Positions 33,324-40,958 of a stretch of DNA of 51,876 nt are shown here, one piece after another (position 1 is the first letter of the stretch; each line of letters opens with the position of its first letter). This DNA is from a virus, in IMG/VR virus record IMGVR_UViG_3300037833_000008, positions 1-51,876 of that record. One strand, given 5' to 3'. A program made the position numbers and the translations under genes. A model generated the notes under the pieces. The model was not told where the DNA came from. It saw only the letters and a program-made list of their open reading frames with translations, and did no database searches.

Positions 33324-33811
33324 GCCGCGACCTGATCGTCGGCGTCGACCCCGGCGGCACCGGGGCCATCGCCTTCCTCGACGTCCGCACCGGCGACCTC
33401 GTCGACGTCCACGACATGCCCGCCCACGGCGGCATCGTCTCCGCCCCGCTCGCCGCCGACCTCCTCCAGAGGATGGCCTTCCAGTACGGCCGCCTCGTCA
33501 TCGCCTGGGTCGAAGACGTGCACTCCATGCCCAAGCAGGGGGTGGCCTCCTCGTTCAAGTTCGGCCGGGCTTTCGGCACCATCATCGGCGTCCTCGGCGG
33601 GGCCCGGGTCCCTGTCGAGTACGTCACGCCCGCCGTCTGGAAGCGGACCGCAGGGCTCAAGGCCGACAAGGGCATGAGTCGCCGGCGAGCCATCGAGCTC
33701 TGGCCCGACCACTCCACCGCCTTCGCCCGGGTCAAGGACGACGGCCGGGCCGAGGCGGCGCTCGTGGCTCGCCACGGGTGGCTGCTGCGGACCCAGGGGG
33801 TGGCGGCATGA
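33320..33811 (+). CDS. RuvC-like Holliday junction resolvase
   Basis: 163 residues. RNase H-fold signature: Asp10 in LIVGVDPGGTGAIAFLD, an acidic strand end in LVIAWVEDVHSM (about residue 63), and a C-terminal Asp/Glu pair in VKDDGRAEAALVARHGWLL. SSFKFGRAFGTIIGVLGG is typical of the family. It should cut branched DNA before packaging or during recombination. Confidence 0.85.
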   Translation: MSRDLIVGVDPGGTGAIAFLDVRTGDLVDVHDMPAHGGIVSAPLAADLLQRMAFQYGRLVIAWVEDVHSMPKQGVASSFKFGRAFGTIIGVLGGARVPVEYVTPAVWKRTAGLKADKGMSRRRAIELWPDHSTAFARVKDDGRAEAALVARHGWLLRTQGVAA

Positions 33812-34059
33812 CCACCACCCCGCCACCAGCCGGGGACGCCCCCGCCGCCTGCCCGACGTGCGAGCGCGTCCTGACCCCGTACCACCGCCCCAGCGACGAC
33901 ACCTACCGGTTCCCCGAGCACCCCGTCGCCAACTGGCTCGACCAGCCCGAGGTCGAGGGCCACCGCTGCTGCGAGTCCAACGACCCCGTCCGCCCCTACG
34001 ACTACCGGGCCGCCGAGCGCGCGGCACGAGCAGCGGGGGAGCAGGGGGCGGCGGCATGA
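33808..34059 (+). CDS. Small Cys-containing protein
   Basis: 83 residues. CPTC near residue 15 and CC near 61 may bind a metal; the middle reads RVLTPYHRPSDDTYRFPEHPVANWLDQ. It overlaps both neighbours by 4 bases. Function unknown. Confidence 0.58.
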   Translation: MTTTPPPAGDAPAACPTCERVLTPYHRPSDDTYRFPEHPVANWLDQPEVEGHRCCESNDPVRPYDYRAAERAARAAGEQGAAA

Positions 34060-35780
34060 GCGCCACCTACGTCGTCGCCGACGTCCGAGACGCCCTCGCA
34101 GCCCTCCCGGACGGCTCCGCGGACCTGGTGCTGACCTCGCCGCCGTTCCTGGCGCTGCGCTCGTATCTCCCGAGTGACCACCCGGACAAGGGCCGGGAGA
34201 TCGGGTCGGAGCCGACCCCGGCGGCGTTCCTCGACACGCTGCTGGGTCTGTCCGCGGAGTGGCGGCGGGTGCTGGCACCGCACGGGACGCTCGCCGTCGA
34301 GCTGGGTTCGACCTACTCGGGAGGCAGCCGCAAGGGCGGCGACTACGCCGACGGAGCATGGAGGGGCGACCAGGAGAAGTTCGGAGGCTCGTCGTCCTCG
34401 TCCCGTGAGTCGGGGTGGTCCATTGCCCAGGCGACATGGCTCGCCGGCGTGATCGACACAGAGGGTTACATCGGCGTTCGCCGGCAGGAATCCCAGCGCC
34501 GCTCCCCGTCGTTCCAAACCCAAGTGCGGGTCACGATGATGGAGCGCCAGGTGGTCGACCGGTGCGCTGAGGTCACCGGCGTCGGCAACGTCACCCAGGA
34601 CGGGCGCGGCGCCTACTCGTGGTCAGCGAACGGGCAGATGGCCCGGTACGTGCTGACCAACATTTGGCCCCACCTGCTCATCAAGAAGCGCCAGGCGATG
34701 GCCGGCATCGAGCTCCAGCGCCACATCGAGGACACGAAGCGACGAGGCCAGTACGCCCCGCTCGAGACCGGCGACGTCGAGTACCGGCAGATGATCCGTG
34801 AGTACGTCATGGGCCTGAACGCTCGAGGCGAGGAGCGGGGCGTGTACCAGCCAGAGTGGACCCCTCCGACGCCACCCCGGATTCAGCACTCAGCGACGGG
34901 CGCCTTCGACGGGTGGCCCCTCGACAAGTGCGATGCGCTCATCCCCGAGATGTACCGGCTCGCTCTCGCCTACGGCCGCAACCCTCTGACCGGGGAGGAG
35001 TCTCCAGCGGGCATGTGGCGCATCCGCAACGTGGTGAGGTGGGTTCGCGCCAACCCCCCAGTTGGGGCTTTGGGTGACAAATTTCGCTGTGCCACGAGCG
35101 ACCTGGTGGTGGCGTGCACCAGCCGCACCCGATGGTTCGACCTCGACGCCGTCCGCACTCCGCACCAGGAGGCCAGCCGCATCCGGGCTACCCCGCGACC
35201 AAAGCGGCACGACGACAGCCACCCGGGCACCGGTTGGACGTCCGCCCGCCCAGAGGTCGACCAGAACCCTGCGGGTGCTCCGCCGCTCGACTGGTGGTCC
35301 ATCCCACCCGGCGGCTACAAGGGCAGCCACTACGCCGTGTTCCCCCCCGAGCTGTGCCGGCGTCCCATCGAAGCGATGTGCCCCCGCCGGGTGTGCCGCA
35401 CCTGCGGAACCCCCAGCCGACGGGAGACAGAGAACCCGAACGCCGGTCACGGCCGGAACCCTTGGGGCGGCCAGGTTGGCGAGCATGGGTTCGGTGACCG
35501 TCCCAATGTCGCCGAGCGACTGACCACCGGCTGGTCGTCGTGCGGTTGCCCCGGCACCGACGGTCTCCGGTTGGACGGCTGGCACCGCGGCAACGGCTGG
35601 CGCCCCGGGCTCGTCCTAGACCCGTTCGGAGGCTCCGGTACGACCGGATTGGTGGCGACCGGTCTGGGCCGTGACGCCCTCCTGTTCGACCTCGACGCCC
35701 GCAACCTCGACCTGGCCCGGGAACGGCTCGGGATGCTCCTCGCCGAGTCCACCCTCGACGAGCTGGGGGCGGCGGCATGA
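34056..35780 (+). CDS. DNA methyltransferase (SPPF type) with an in-frame LAGLIDADG domain
   Basis: 574 residues. The methyltransferase order is beta class: motif IV SPPF at residues 28-31, and motif I DPFGGSGTTG at about 522-531 near the C-terminus. SPPF suggests N4-cytosine or N6-adenine methylation. Between residues about 118 and 285 lies an extra segment with WLAGVIDTEGYIGVRR (about 128), a single LAGLIDADG homing endonuclease motif, and LLIKKRQAMAGIELQRHI. The host sequence resumes at GWPLDKCDALIPEMYRLALAYG. No intein splicing motifs (N-terminal Cys/Ser block, C-terminal His-Asn) are seen, and the 500-base insert is fully coding, leaving no room for an intron core. A Cys-rich zinc site (CPRRVCRTCG ... 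CGCPG) lies near residue 450. The product is probably one fused protein. Confidence 0.85.
   Translation: MSATYVVADVRDALAALPDGSADLVLTSPPFLALRSYLPSDHPDKGREIGSEPTPAAFLDTLLGLSAEWRRVLAPHGTLAVELGSTYSGGSRKGGDYADGAWRGDQEKFGGSSSSSRESGWSIAQATWLAGVIDTEGYIGVRRQESQRRSPSFQTQVRVTMMERQVVDRCAEVTGVGNVTQDGRGAYSWSANGQMARYVLTNIWPHLLIKKRQAMAGIELQRHIEDTKRRGQYAPLETGDVEYRQMIREYVMGLNARGEERGVYQPEWTPPTPPRIQHSATGAFDGWPLDKCDALIPEMYRLALAYGRNPLTGEESPAGMWRIRNVVRWVRANPPVGALGDKFRCATSDLVVACTSRTRWFDLDAVRTPHQEASRIRATPRPKRHDDSHPGTGWTSARPEVDQNPAGAPPLDWWSIPPGGYKGSHYAVFPPELCRRPIEAMCPRRVCRTCGTPSRRETENPNAGHGRNPWGGQVGEHGFGDRPNVAERLTTGWSSCGCPGTDGLRLDGWHRGNGWRPGLVLDPFGGSGTTGLVATGLGRDALLFDLDARNLDLARERLGMLLAESTLDELGAAA
34407..34905 (+). mobile_element. 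LAGLIDADG homing endonuclease domain inserted in the methyltransferase gene
   Basis: The insert starts after the Ser-rich segment GGSSSSSRESG and ends before FDGWPLDKC. It encodes one LAGLIDADG helix (LAGVIDTEGYI), a beta region (SPSFQTQVRVTMMERQVVDRCAEVTGVG), and MARYVLTNIWPHLLIKKRQA, which match single-motif homing enzymes that act as dimers. Boundaries are estimates within about 20 bases, based on where the usual methyltransferase pattern stops and resumes. Confidence 0.75.
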
Positions 35781-35953
35781 CCTGCTCGACTTGCCCCCAC
35801 CCGGCCACCCACCGGCTCCGCTCCGGCCACCTGCTCTGCGATGGCTGCGCCACCCGCACCACCGCCGCCCTCGACCGGGCCCACCAGGCCCGGCTCCCAC
35901 GTCCGCTGGAGGTCCAGGGCCACCTCGACCTCGCCCCAGGAGAAGCTGCATGA
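35777..35953 (+). CDS. Small zinc-finger protein
   Basis: 58 residues. CSTC and CDGC pairs in MTCSTCPHPATHR ... LLCDGCATR make a compact zinc ribbon, followed by a helix. It is bound by ATGA overlaps to the methyltransferase and to the WhiB-like gene. It is a likely small DNA- or protein-binding factor. Confidence 0.62.
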   Translation: MTCSTCPHPATHRLRSGHLLCDGCATRTTAALDRAHQARLPRPLEVQGHLDLAPGEAA

Positions 35954-36348
35954 CCGACCACATGGGATCCGTCTACCGCTACGACACGCTCGGCTGCCGC
36001 TGCGACGCCTGCCGGGCCGCCAACGCCCGCAAGCACCGCGACATCCGAGCCCGACGTCAGAACAGCAACCGGCCCCGCGACCGCTGGGCGGAGACCGAGC
36101 CCCACGACGGCCCCGAAGCCGACCCCCGATGGCGGGAGGACGCGGCCTGCCGCGGCACCGACCCGGGGCTCTGGTTCCCCCCGCAGAGCGTCACCCTGTC
36201 GGCCGAGGTCCGCGCCATCTGCGGCGGGTGCCCCGTCCGAACCGAGTGCCAGGAGTACGCCATCGTCACCGTCCAGACCCACGGGATCTGGGGCGGGCTG
36301 ACACGGCGGGACCTCGAGGCCGCCCGACGTCGACGGCGGGCGGCGTGA
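35950..36348 (+). CDS. WhiB-like regulator with an N-terminal GCRCxxC module
   Basis: 132 residues. Cys67, 91, 94 and 100 (ACRGTDP, CGGCPVRTEC) are the four FeS-cluster ligands of WhiB proteins, followed by the GIWGG turn and a basic DNA-binding tail (RRRRRAA). An extra N-terminal segment has YDTLGCRCDACRAANARKHRD with Cys16, 18 and 21. WhiB proteins are found only in Actinobacteria and their phages and regulate transcription with the sigma factor. Its stop overlaps the next GTG by 4 bases. Confidence 0.87.
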   Translation: MTDHMGSVYRYDTLGCRCDACRAANARKHRDIRARRQNSNRPRDRWAETEPHDGPEADPRWREDAACRGTDPGLWFPPQSVTLSAEVRAICGGCPVRTECQEYAIVTVQTHGIWGGLTRRDLEAARRRRRAA

Positions 36349-36820
36349 AGGTCGGCTCCCTCTTCTCCGGCTACGGCGGCCTCGACCTCGCCGTCGAAGC
36401 GCATTTCGGCGCCGAGACCGCCTGGCAGGTCGAGGTGGACCCGCACGCCTCCAAGGTGCTCGTTGCCCGCTTCCCCGGCGTGCCCAACCTCGGCGACATC
36501 ACCCAGATCGACTGGGCGCAGGTGGAGCTCGTCGACATCTTGTGCGGGGGCTTCCCGTGCCAGGACATCAGCTCAGCCGGCCTCGGTGCCGGCATCAAGG
36601 AAGGCACCCGCAGTGGCCTCTGGTTCCGATATGCCGACGCCGTTCGCGTTCTACGACCGAGGTACGTGGTCATCGAGAACGTCGGAGCTCTTCTCCGACG
36701 AGGGCTCGACATCGTCCTCGGTGACCTGGCCGCGCTCGGGTATGACGCGGAGTGGACGTGCCTACGTGCTGCCGACGTCGGTGCCCCGCATCGACGCGAG
36801 CGCGTCTTCCTCGTTGCCCA

Positions 36821-36825
36821 CCCCC
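36821..36825 (+). other. C5 run at the probable frameshift in the cytosine methyltransferase
   Basis: CCCACCCCCACG here: with one C fewer, the N-terminal frame would run straight into the LPTP-repeat frame (LVAHPTTSLGGPRGK). It is therefore a one-base insertion, a sequencing error or a slippage site. The shift could also lie up to 15 bases upstream. Confidence 0.6.
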
Positions 36826-37257
36826 ACGACGTCGCTGGGGGGACCCAGGGGGAAGCCGAACCGGGAGACGGCACGGCGACGGTTGGAAGACGAGGGGCGA
36901 CGTTGTCTCGACGACGCGGTGACGATGCTCCCGACGCCGACGGCAGGGGATTCGGTCGGATCGAGGAACAGCACGGCCAGGCGCCGCCCCGACTCGACCG
37001 GGAACATCGGCGACACGCTGACCGACGCGGTGTGGAAGACGCACGGAGCGCCCGAGGGCGCCCTGGTGAAGGAGGGTTCAGTGCCGCTGCTGCCGACACC
37101 GGCGGTGAACGACATGGGGGAGGGCAAGACGGTCGAGGCGTGGGACGAGTGGACCGGGAAGATGCGGGAGGCCCACGGGAACGGGAACGGCCACGGCAAG
37201 TCGCTGGCGATCGAAGCGCAACGGCTGACTGTCACACCCCAGGAGGAGGATTGACCC

Positions 37258-37653
37258 ATGGGGACCCAACCGAAGCCGGACCCAGAGAAGTTCTGCCCCG
37301 TCTGCGGGACGCAGATGTTCCGCAAGCGGTTCAACGGCCGACTCGAGGACCGGACCCGGTTCCTGACACGGGTCAACTGTTCACAGAGCTGCGGGAACAC
37401 GAAGGTCGACGTGACGAAGGACGCCCACCACTGGCGGGCTCGCCAGCACAGGGGCGTGGCGTGCGAGGACTGCGGGACGACGAAGGGGCTGCACGTCCAC
37501 CACGTCGACCGGGACCACACGAACAACGACCCATCGAACCTGCGGACGCTCTGCGGGTCCTGTCACCTGCGTCTGCACTGGCGGGAGGATCGACCGGCAC
37601 GGATGGCGTCAGCTGGGGGCCGTACGGCCCGGCGATCCATCGCTGGGAACTGA
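37258..37653 (+). CDS. HNH homing endonuclease within the cytosine methyltransferase gene
   Basis: 131 residues. Two Cys pairs at the N-terminus (CPVCG; NCSQSCG) precede the HNH core CEDCGTTKGLHVHHVDRDHTNNDPSNLRTLCGSCHLRLHW, with its two zinc pairs and catalytic His. AGGAGGAGG, 10 bases before the ATG, is a strong ribosome site of its own. Its last 16 codons overlap, in another frame, the DNA that encodes the conserved WGPYGPAIHRWE segment of the split methyltransferase. The insert is hardly larger than the gene, so it is a free-standing homing gene, not an intron. Confidence 0.83.
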   Translation: MGTQPKPDPEKFCPVCGTQMFRKRFNGRLEDRTRFLTRVNCSQSCGNTKVDVTKDAHHWRARQHRGVACEDCGTTKGLHVHHVDRDHTNNDPSNLRTLCGSCHLRLHWREDRPARMASAGGRTARRSIAGN

Positions 37654-37867
37654 TCCTCGGGCGCCCTGCGCCACAACCCACAGATGAGAAGGGGCGGCTC
37701 TCGCCCTGGTTCGTCGAGTTCCTCATGGGCCTACCGGAGGGGTGGGTGTGCGACCACCTCGACCGCCGCCCGGCCCTTCGTGCGCTCGGGAACGGCGTGG
37801 TTCCGCAACAGGCGCTCGCCGCCCTCCGCCTGCTCGACGCCCTCGGCGTCGGTTCGAAGGCCGCAGC

Positions 37868-38008
37868 GTGACCACCTCCACCCCGTGCATCCCGCCGCTG
37901 GGCCCGGATGCAGCCACGGTGCTCCCAGAACGTGAAGGACCCGGCGACGCTGACGACGTCCCGGGTCCGTGGCCGACGATAGGAGAGGCGCCGACGTGGA
38001 CATCGTGA
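37868..38008 (+). CDS. Possible small protein before the primase gene
   Basis: 46 codons from a GTG in a GTGA overlap with the methyltransferase stop (VTTSTPCIPPLGPDAATVL and on). The overlap is typical of true genes here, but the sequence is Pro-rich. It also contains TGCATCC at 37886 paired with GGATGCA at 37906-37912, which could instead be a regulatory palindrome. I cannot decide between coding and regulatory use. Confidence 0.35.
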   Translation: MTTSTPCIPPLGPDAATVLPEREGPGDADDVPGPWPTIGEAPTWTS

Positions 38009-38039
38009 CCAGCGGGCTCCTGCCACCAGGGATGCGCAC

Positions 38040-40385
38040 TTGAGCGCCGCCGAGCAGCCCCTCCCGCTCTTCGCGGCCGCCGTCGAGCGGTACCGCGACG
38101 CTGGGTGGGAGGGCGTCCTGCCGATCCCGGCCCGGAAGAAGTCGAGCCCCCCGTCCGGGTTCACCGGCGACTCCGGCGCCTACCCGACCGAGGTGCAGCT
38201 CAGCGCGTGGGCGCGCGGTGCTCCCGACGCCAACATCGCCCTGCGGATGCCGCCTGACGTCATCGGCATCGACGTCGACGCCTACGGCGACAAGCCCGGC
38301 GGCAGGACCCTGGCCGCCCTTGAGGCCCAACTGGGTCCGCTCCCGTACACCTGGACCTCCACCAGCCGCCACGACGGGGTCAGCGGGATCCGGCTCTACA
38401 AGATCCCGCCCGGCGTCAAGCTCGTCGGATCGCTGCCGGGCATCGAGATCATCCAGCGCCACCACCGCTACGCCGTCGTGGCCCCCTCCATCCACCCCGA
38501 CGGGCGCGAGTACCGCTGGATCGACCCCGACGGCGTCGAGGGGAGCGACGTCGCCTACCGCGAGGACGTCCCCGACCTCCCGCCTGCCTGGCTCGAGCAC
38601 CTCCGAGCCGATCGCCACACGACCGCCGAGCGGCGCGTCCTGGCCACCGGACAGCAGGAGCCCTCCAGGGCCGTCGACAGCGCCCTCGGCGGGGCCATGC
38701 GGCGCCTCACCGTCGGCACCCGCCACGACGGCGCCCTCTCCGGCGTCACGGCCCTCACCCGGCTCGCCCACGAAGGCCACCCCGGCGCAGACGACGCCAT
38801 CGCCACCCTCCAGCGGGCCTTCCTCGCCGCCGTGGCGGCCGACGGCAGCCGCAACGAGCGCGAGGCCGCCGCCGAGTGGCAGCGGATGGTCGACAGCGCC
38901 GAGCAGCTCGTAACCACCACGCCCTCGACCCGACCATCCTGGGACGAGCTCACCGCCCAGAAGATCGACCCGTTCGCTGGGATCCTGCCGGCCGGGACGG
39001 TCACGACCCCCTCGCCCACACAGACCCCCGAGCGACCACCCGAGGGCGAAGAGGACCCCGACGGGGATCCGGCCCCCGACGAGGGCGACCCGACGATCGA
39101 CGGCGACGACTGGGAGCCGGCTGACATCCGAGGCGCCCTCGACGTCGGGCTCGTCTCCCCACGACCCACGATCCTCCGTCCCATCGACACCGACCTCGGC
39201 CTCATCTACGAGGGCCGGGTCAACATGATCTTCGGCGAGTCCGGCGCCGGGAAGACGTGGTTGGCCCTCGCGGCGGTCGCCGAGGCCATCCGCGACGGGC
39301 TCCACACGGTCATCATCGACCTCGAGGACAGCCTCGTGGGGACCCTGACCCGCCTCCGGGCCCTCGGGCTCACCGACGACCAGCTCGTCAACCAGCTCTC
39401 CTACATCGCGCCAGACACCGCATGGGGGGTCCGGGGCGCCACCGTCCTCGCCCGGATCATGGCCGCCCACGACGTCGCCCTCGTCGTCATCGACTCCGTC
39501 GGCGAGGCCATGGCTGCCGCCGGCGTGAAGGGCAACAACGACGACGAGGTCGCCGAGTGGATGAAGAACTTTCCCCGGGCCATATCGGTCCGGGGGCCGG
39601 GCGTCCTGCTCCTCGACCACGTCCCCAAGGACGCCAACGCCCCCGCCGGCTACTCCATCGGCTCCCAGCGCAAGCGCGCCGCGGTCACCGGCGCCTCGTA
39701 CCGGGTCGACGCCATCAAGGTGCCCAGCCGCAGCGACGACGGCATCTTGGAGATCACCGCCGCCAAGGACCGCTGGGGCCATCACACCCAGGGCCGCAAG
39801 GTGGCCACCGTCAGGGTCACCCACGGGCTCGGGAACCTGCTCTCGGTCACCCTCCTGGCCCCCGAGGGGATGCCGAAGGCACCTGACGGCGAGGACCGCC
39901 CCACCGAGCTCATGGAACAGGTGAGCCGCTACCTGGAGACCAACCCCCGGGCGACCACCAACGCCATCAAGACCGTCGTCGGCGGCAAGGCCCAGTACGT
40001 CGCCCAGGCCATCCGCCGGCTCGTCGTCGAGGGCTACGTGTTGCAGGAGGGCGGCCCCAACCGGAGCCACCTCCATTCGTCGATCGAGGCCTTCCGCAAG
40101 CCCGGAGGTGACCTCGACGGACTCATCGCACCGGCCTCCAACCCTGTGGACAACCCTGTGGACAACCCTGGTTCGCTGGGTGAGTCCCGGGTGAGTCCCG
40201 GTGAGTCCCCGAGTCCCGGGAACCACCCAGTCCCGGTGAGTCCCGTCCCGCCCCCCCCCGTAGGGGGCGGGACTCACCAGAGGGACCCACAAGAACCCAC
40301 CTCAAGCGTCGGGTGGGTCCCGGACTCACCGGAGGGCTCCCTCGACGAAGAAGCCCTCGAGGACATGAGGAGGCACCGACCCTGA
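38040..40385 (+). CDS. Primase-polymerase/helicase fusion
   Basis: 781 residues from a TTG at 38040; no ATG or GTG is available upstream in frame. The N-terminal part (about 10-200) is an archaeo-eukaryotic prim-pol: GIDVDAYGDKPGG at about 76 carries the acidic metal ligands, and VVAPSIHPDGREYRWI follows. A linker with acidic repeats (about 320-360) leads to a RepA/AAA_25-like helicase: Walker A FGESGAGKTW at about 398, Walker B VALVVIDSVGEA near 479, and LLLDHVPKD. The C-terminus has a winged-helix part (TNAIKTVVGGKAQYVAQAIRRLVVEGYVLQ), then low-complexity sequence that coincides with the origin-like repeats. It likely initiates phage replication. Confidence 0.87.
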   Translation: MSAAEQPLPLFAAAVERYRDAGWEGVLPIPARKKSSPPSGFTGDSGAYPTEVQLSAWARGAPDANIALRMPPDVIGIDVDAYGDKPGGRTLAALEAQLGPLPYTWTSTSRHDGVSGIRLYKIPPGVKLVGSLPGIEIIQRHHRYAVVAPSIHPDGREYRWIDPDGVEGSDVAYREDVPDLPPAWLEHLRADRHTTAERRVLATGQQEPSRAVDSALGGAMRRLTVGTRHDGALSGVTALTRLAHEGHPGADDAIATLQRAFLAAVAADGSRNEREAAAEWQRMVDSAEQLVTTTPSTRPSWDELTAQKIDPFAGILPAGTVTTPSPTQTPERPPEGEEDPDGDPAPDEGDPTIDGDDWEPADIRGALDVGLVSPRPTILRPIDTDLGLIYEGRVNMIFGESGAGKTWLALAAVAEAIRDGLHTVIIDLEDSLVGTLTRLRALGLTDDQLVNQLSYIAPDTAWGVRGATVLARIMAAHDVALVVIDSVGEAMAAAGVKGNNDDEVAEWMKNFPRAISVRGPGVLLLDHVPKDANAPAGYSIGSQRKRAAVTGASYRVDAIKVPSRSDDGILEITAAKDRWGHHTQGRKVATVRVTHGLGNLLSVTLLAPEGMPKAPDGEDRPTELMEQVSRYLETNPRATTNAIKTVVGGKAQYVAQAIRRLVVEGYVLQEGGPNRSHLHSSIEAFRKPGGDLDGLIAPASNPVDNPVDNPGSLGESRVSPGESPSPGNHPVPVSPVPPPPVGGGTHQRDPQEPTSSVGWVPDSPEGSLDEEALEDMRRHRP
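40145..40330 (+). other. Candidate replication origin inside the primase/helicase 3' end
   Basis: TGTGGACAA, the exact complement of the actinobacterial DnaA box TTGTCCACA, occurs at 40145-40153 and 40157-40165. GTGAGTCCC follows at 40180, 40191, 40201 and 40236, with inverted copies (GGGACTCAC at 40269-40277 and GGACTCAC at 40322-40329). Between them an 11-bp stem (40245-40255 with 40263-40273) encloses a 7-base loop. The gene product is the initiator-type primase, so an in-gene origin is plausible. Confidence 0.6.
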
Positions 40386-40458
40386 TGACCTCGCGTCCCT
40401 TCGCTCGCCCGGCGAGCGCCTCCACACCTGTCAACCCGACCCAGGAGTCGACTCCATG
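40384..40458 (+). CDS. Possible 24-residue peptide
   Basis: ATG at 40384 overlaps the primase stop and its TGA overlaps the next ATG at 40456, so the short frame would couple the two genes. It encodes MTSRPFARPASASTPVNPTQ and four more residues. It may serve only to pass ribosomes to the next gene. Confidence 0.3.
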
Positions 40459-40662
40459 ATGATCACACCAGCCGCAGCCGATCGGTTGCGCGTCGACGAC
40501 CACTCGCCACCCGAGCCGCTCACGTCGGACGAGTTGCGGGAGGCCGCCATCGCCTGTGCCCACTTCGGCATCGACCGCCTCCGCCCCGTGCTCGATCCAC
40601 TAGCCGACCGTCTGCGCCAGCACGCCGCCCACATCGACGCGCTCGAGGAGCGGCTGGGATGA
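40456..40662 (+). CDS. Small helical protein
   Basis: 68 residues; CAGGAG upstream. Helices TSDELREAAIACAHFGIDRLRPVLDPLADRLRQHAAHIDALEERL suggest a small four-helix or coiled-coil unit. Overlaps the next gene. Function unknown. Confidence 0.58.
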   Translation: MMITPAAADRLRVDDHSPPEPLTSDELREAAIACAHFGIDRLRPVLDPLADRLRQHAAHIDALEERLG

Positions 40663-40958
40663 CCCCGGGCATCACTGTCTGGGTCGTCGAGAAGGTCGAC
40701 GACAACGTCGACTACGGGTGCAACCCGGACACCGAGATCCTCGGCGTCTACGCCACGCTGGCCGCCGCCCAGGAGCACCACCCGTCGCCGGCCTGGGGGC
40801 ACCACGACCCGGTCGGCGCCTACCCGGAGGCGTGGGTGTCCGCCGACGGCGGCCTCACCATCGAGCCCTACGTCGTCCAGGGCCCGCCGGTCCGGTGCCG
40901 GCACTGCCACGAGCTCGACCCCGCCCACGACCCCGATTGCCCGGAGGCGACCCGATGA
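40659..40958 (+). CDS. Small protein with C-terminal Cys/His motif
   Basis: 99 residues. An alpha/beta body (TVWVVEKVDDNVDYG ... EILGVYATLAAAQEHH) is followed by CRHCHELDPAHDPDC, a probable zinc site. ATGA overlaps on both sides. Function unknown. Confidence 0.6.
   Translation: MTPGITVWVVEKVDDNVDYGCNPDTEILGVYATLAAAQEHHPSPAWGHHDPVGAYPEAWVSADGGLTIEPYVVQGPPVRCRHCHELDPAHDPDCPEATR

Larger units (their letters stand above)
36345..37871 (+). pseudogene. C5-cytosine DNA methyltransferase, interrupted by a frameshift and an HNH gene
   Basis: The GTG start overlaps the WhiB stop. The N-terminal part (36345 to about 36820) has all early motifs: FSGYGGLDLAVE, GGFPCQDISSAG with Cys72, IENVG and RRERVF. 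The reading then shifts +1 near 36806-36826: the recognition-domain repeats LPTPTTSLGG, LPTPTAGDSVG and LPTPAVNDMG are in the other frame until its stop at 37254. An HNH gene follows, and the C-terminal motif (WGPYGPAIHRWELILG ... RALGNGVVPQQALAALRLLD) resumes in the first frame at about 37606-37871. The first frame stays open through the whole span (508 codons), but its middle is Arg/Gly/Asp-rich and not methyltransferase-like. It is either inactive, or works as separate pieces or with recoding. Confidence 0.82.

Noticed and set aside
34407-34905. Intein or group I intron in the methyltransferase
   Set aside because: No Cys/Ser-type N-terminal splice block or His-Asn end, and the insert is fully used by the endonuclease frame.
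36345-37871. One intact 508-residue cytosine methyltransferase
   Set aside because: The middle of that frame lacks the LPTP recognition repeats, which are clearly in the next frame, and an HNH gene occupies 37258-37653.
37731-40292. 853-residue minus-strand open frame opposite the primase/helicase
   Set aside because: Same antisense bias; no domain, and the plus frame has Walker motifs and prim-pol residues.
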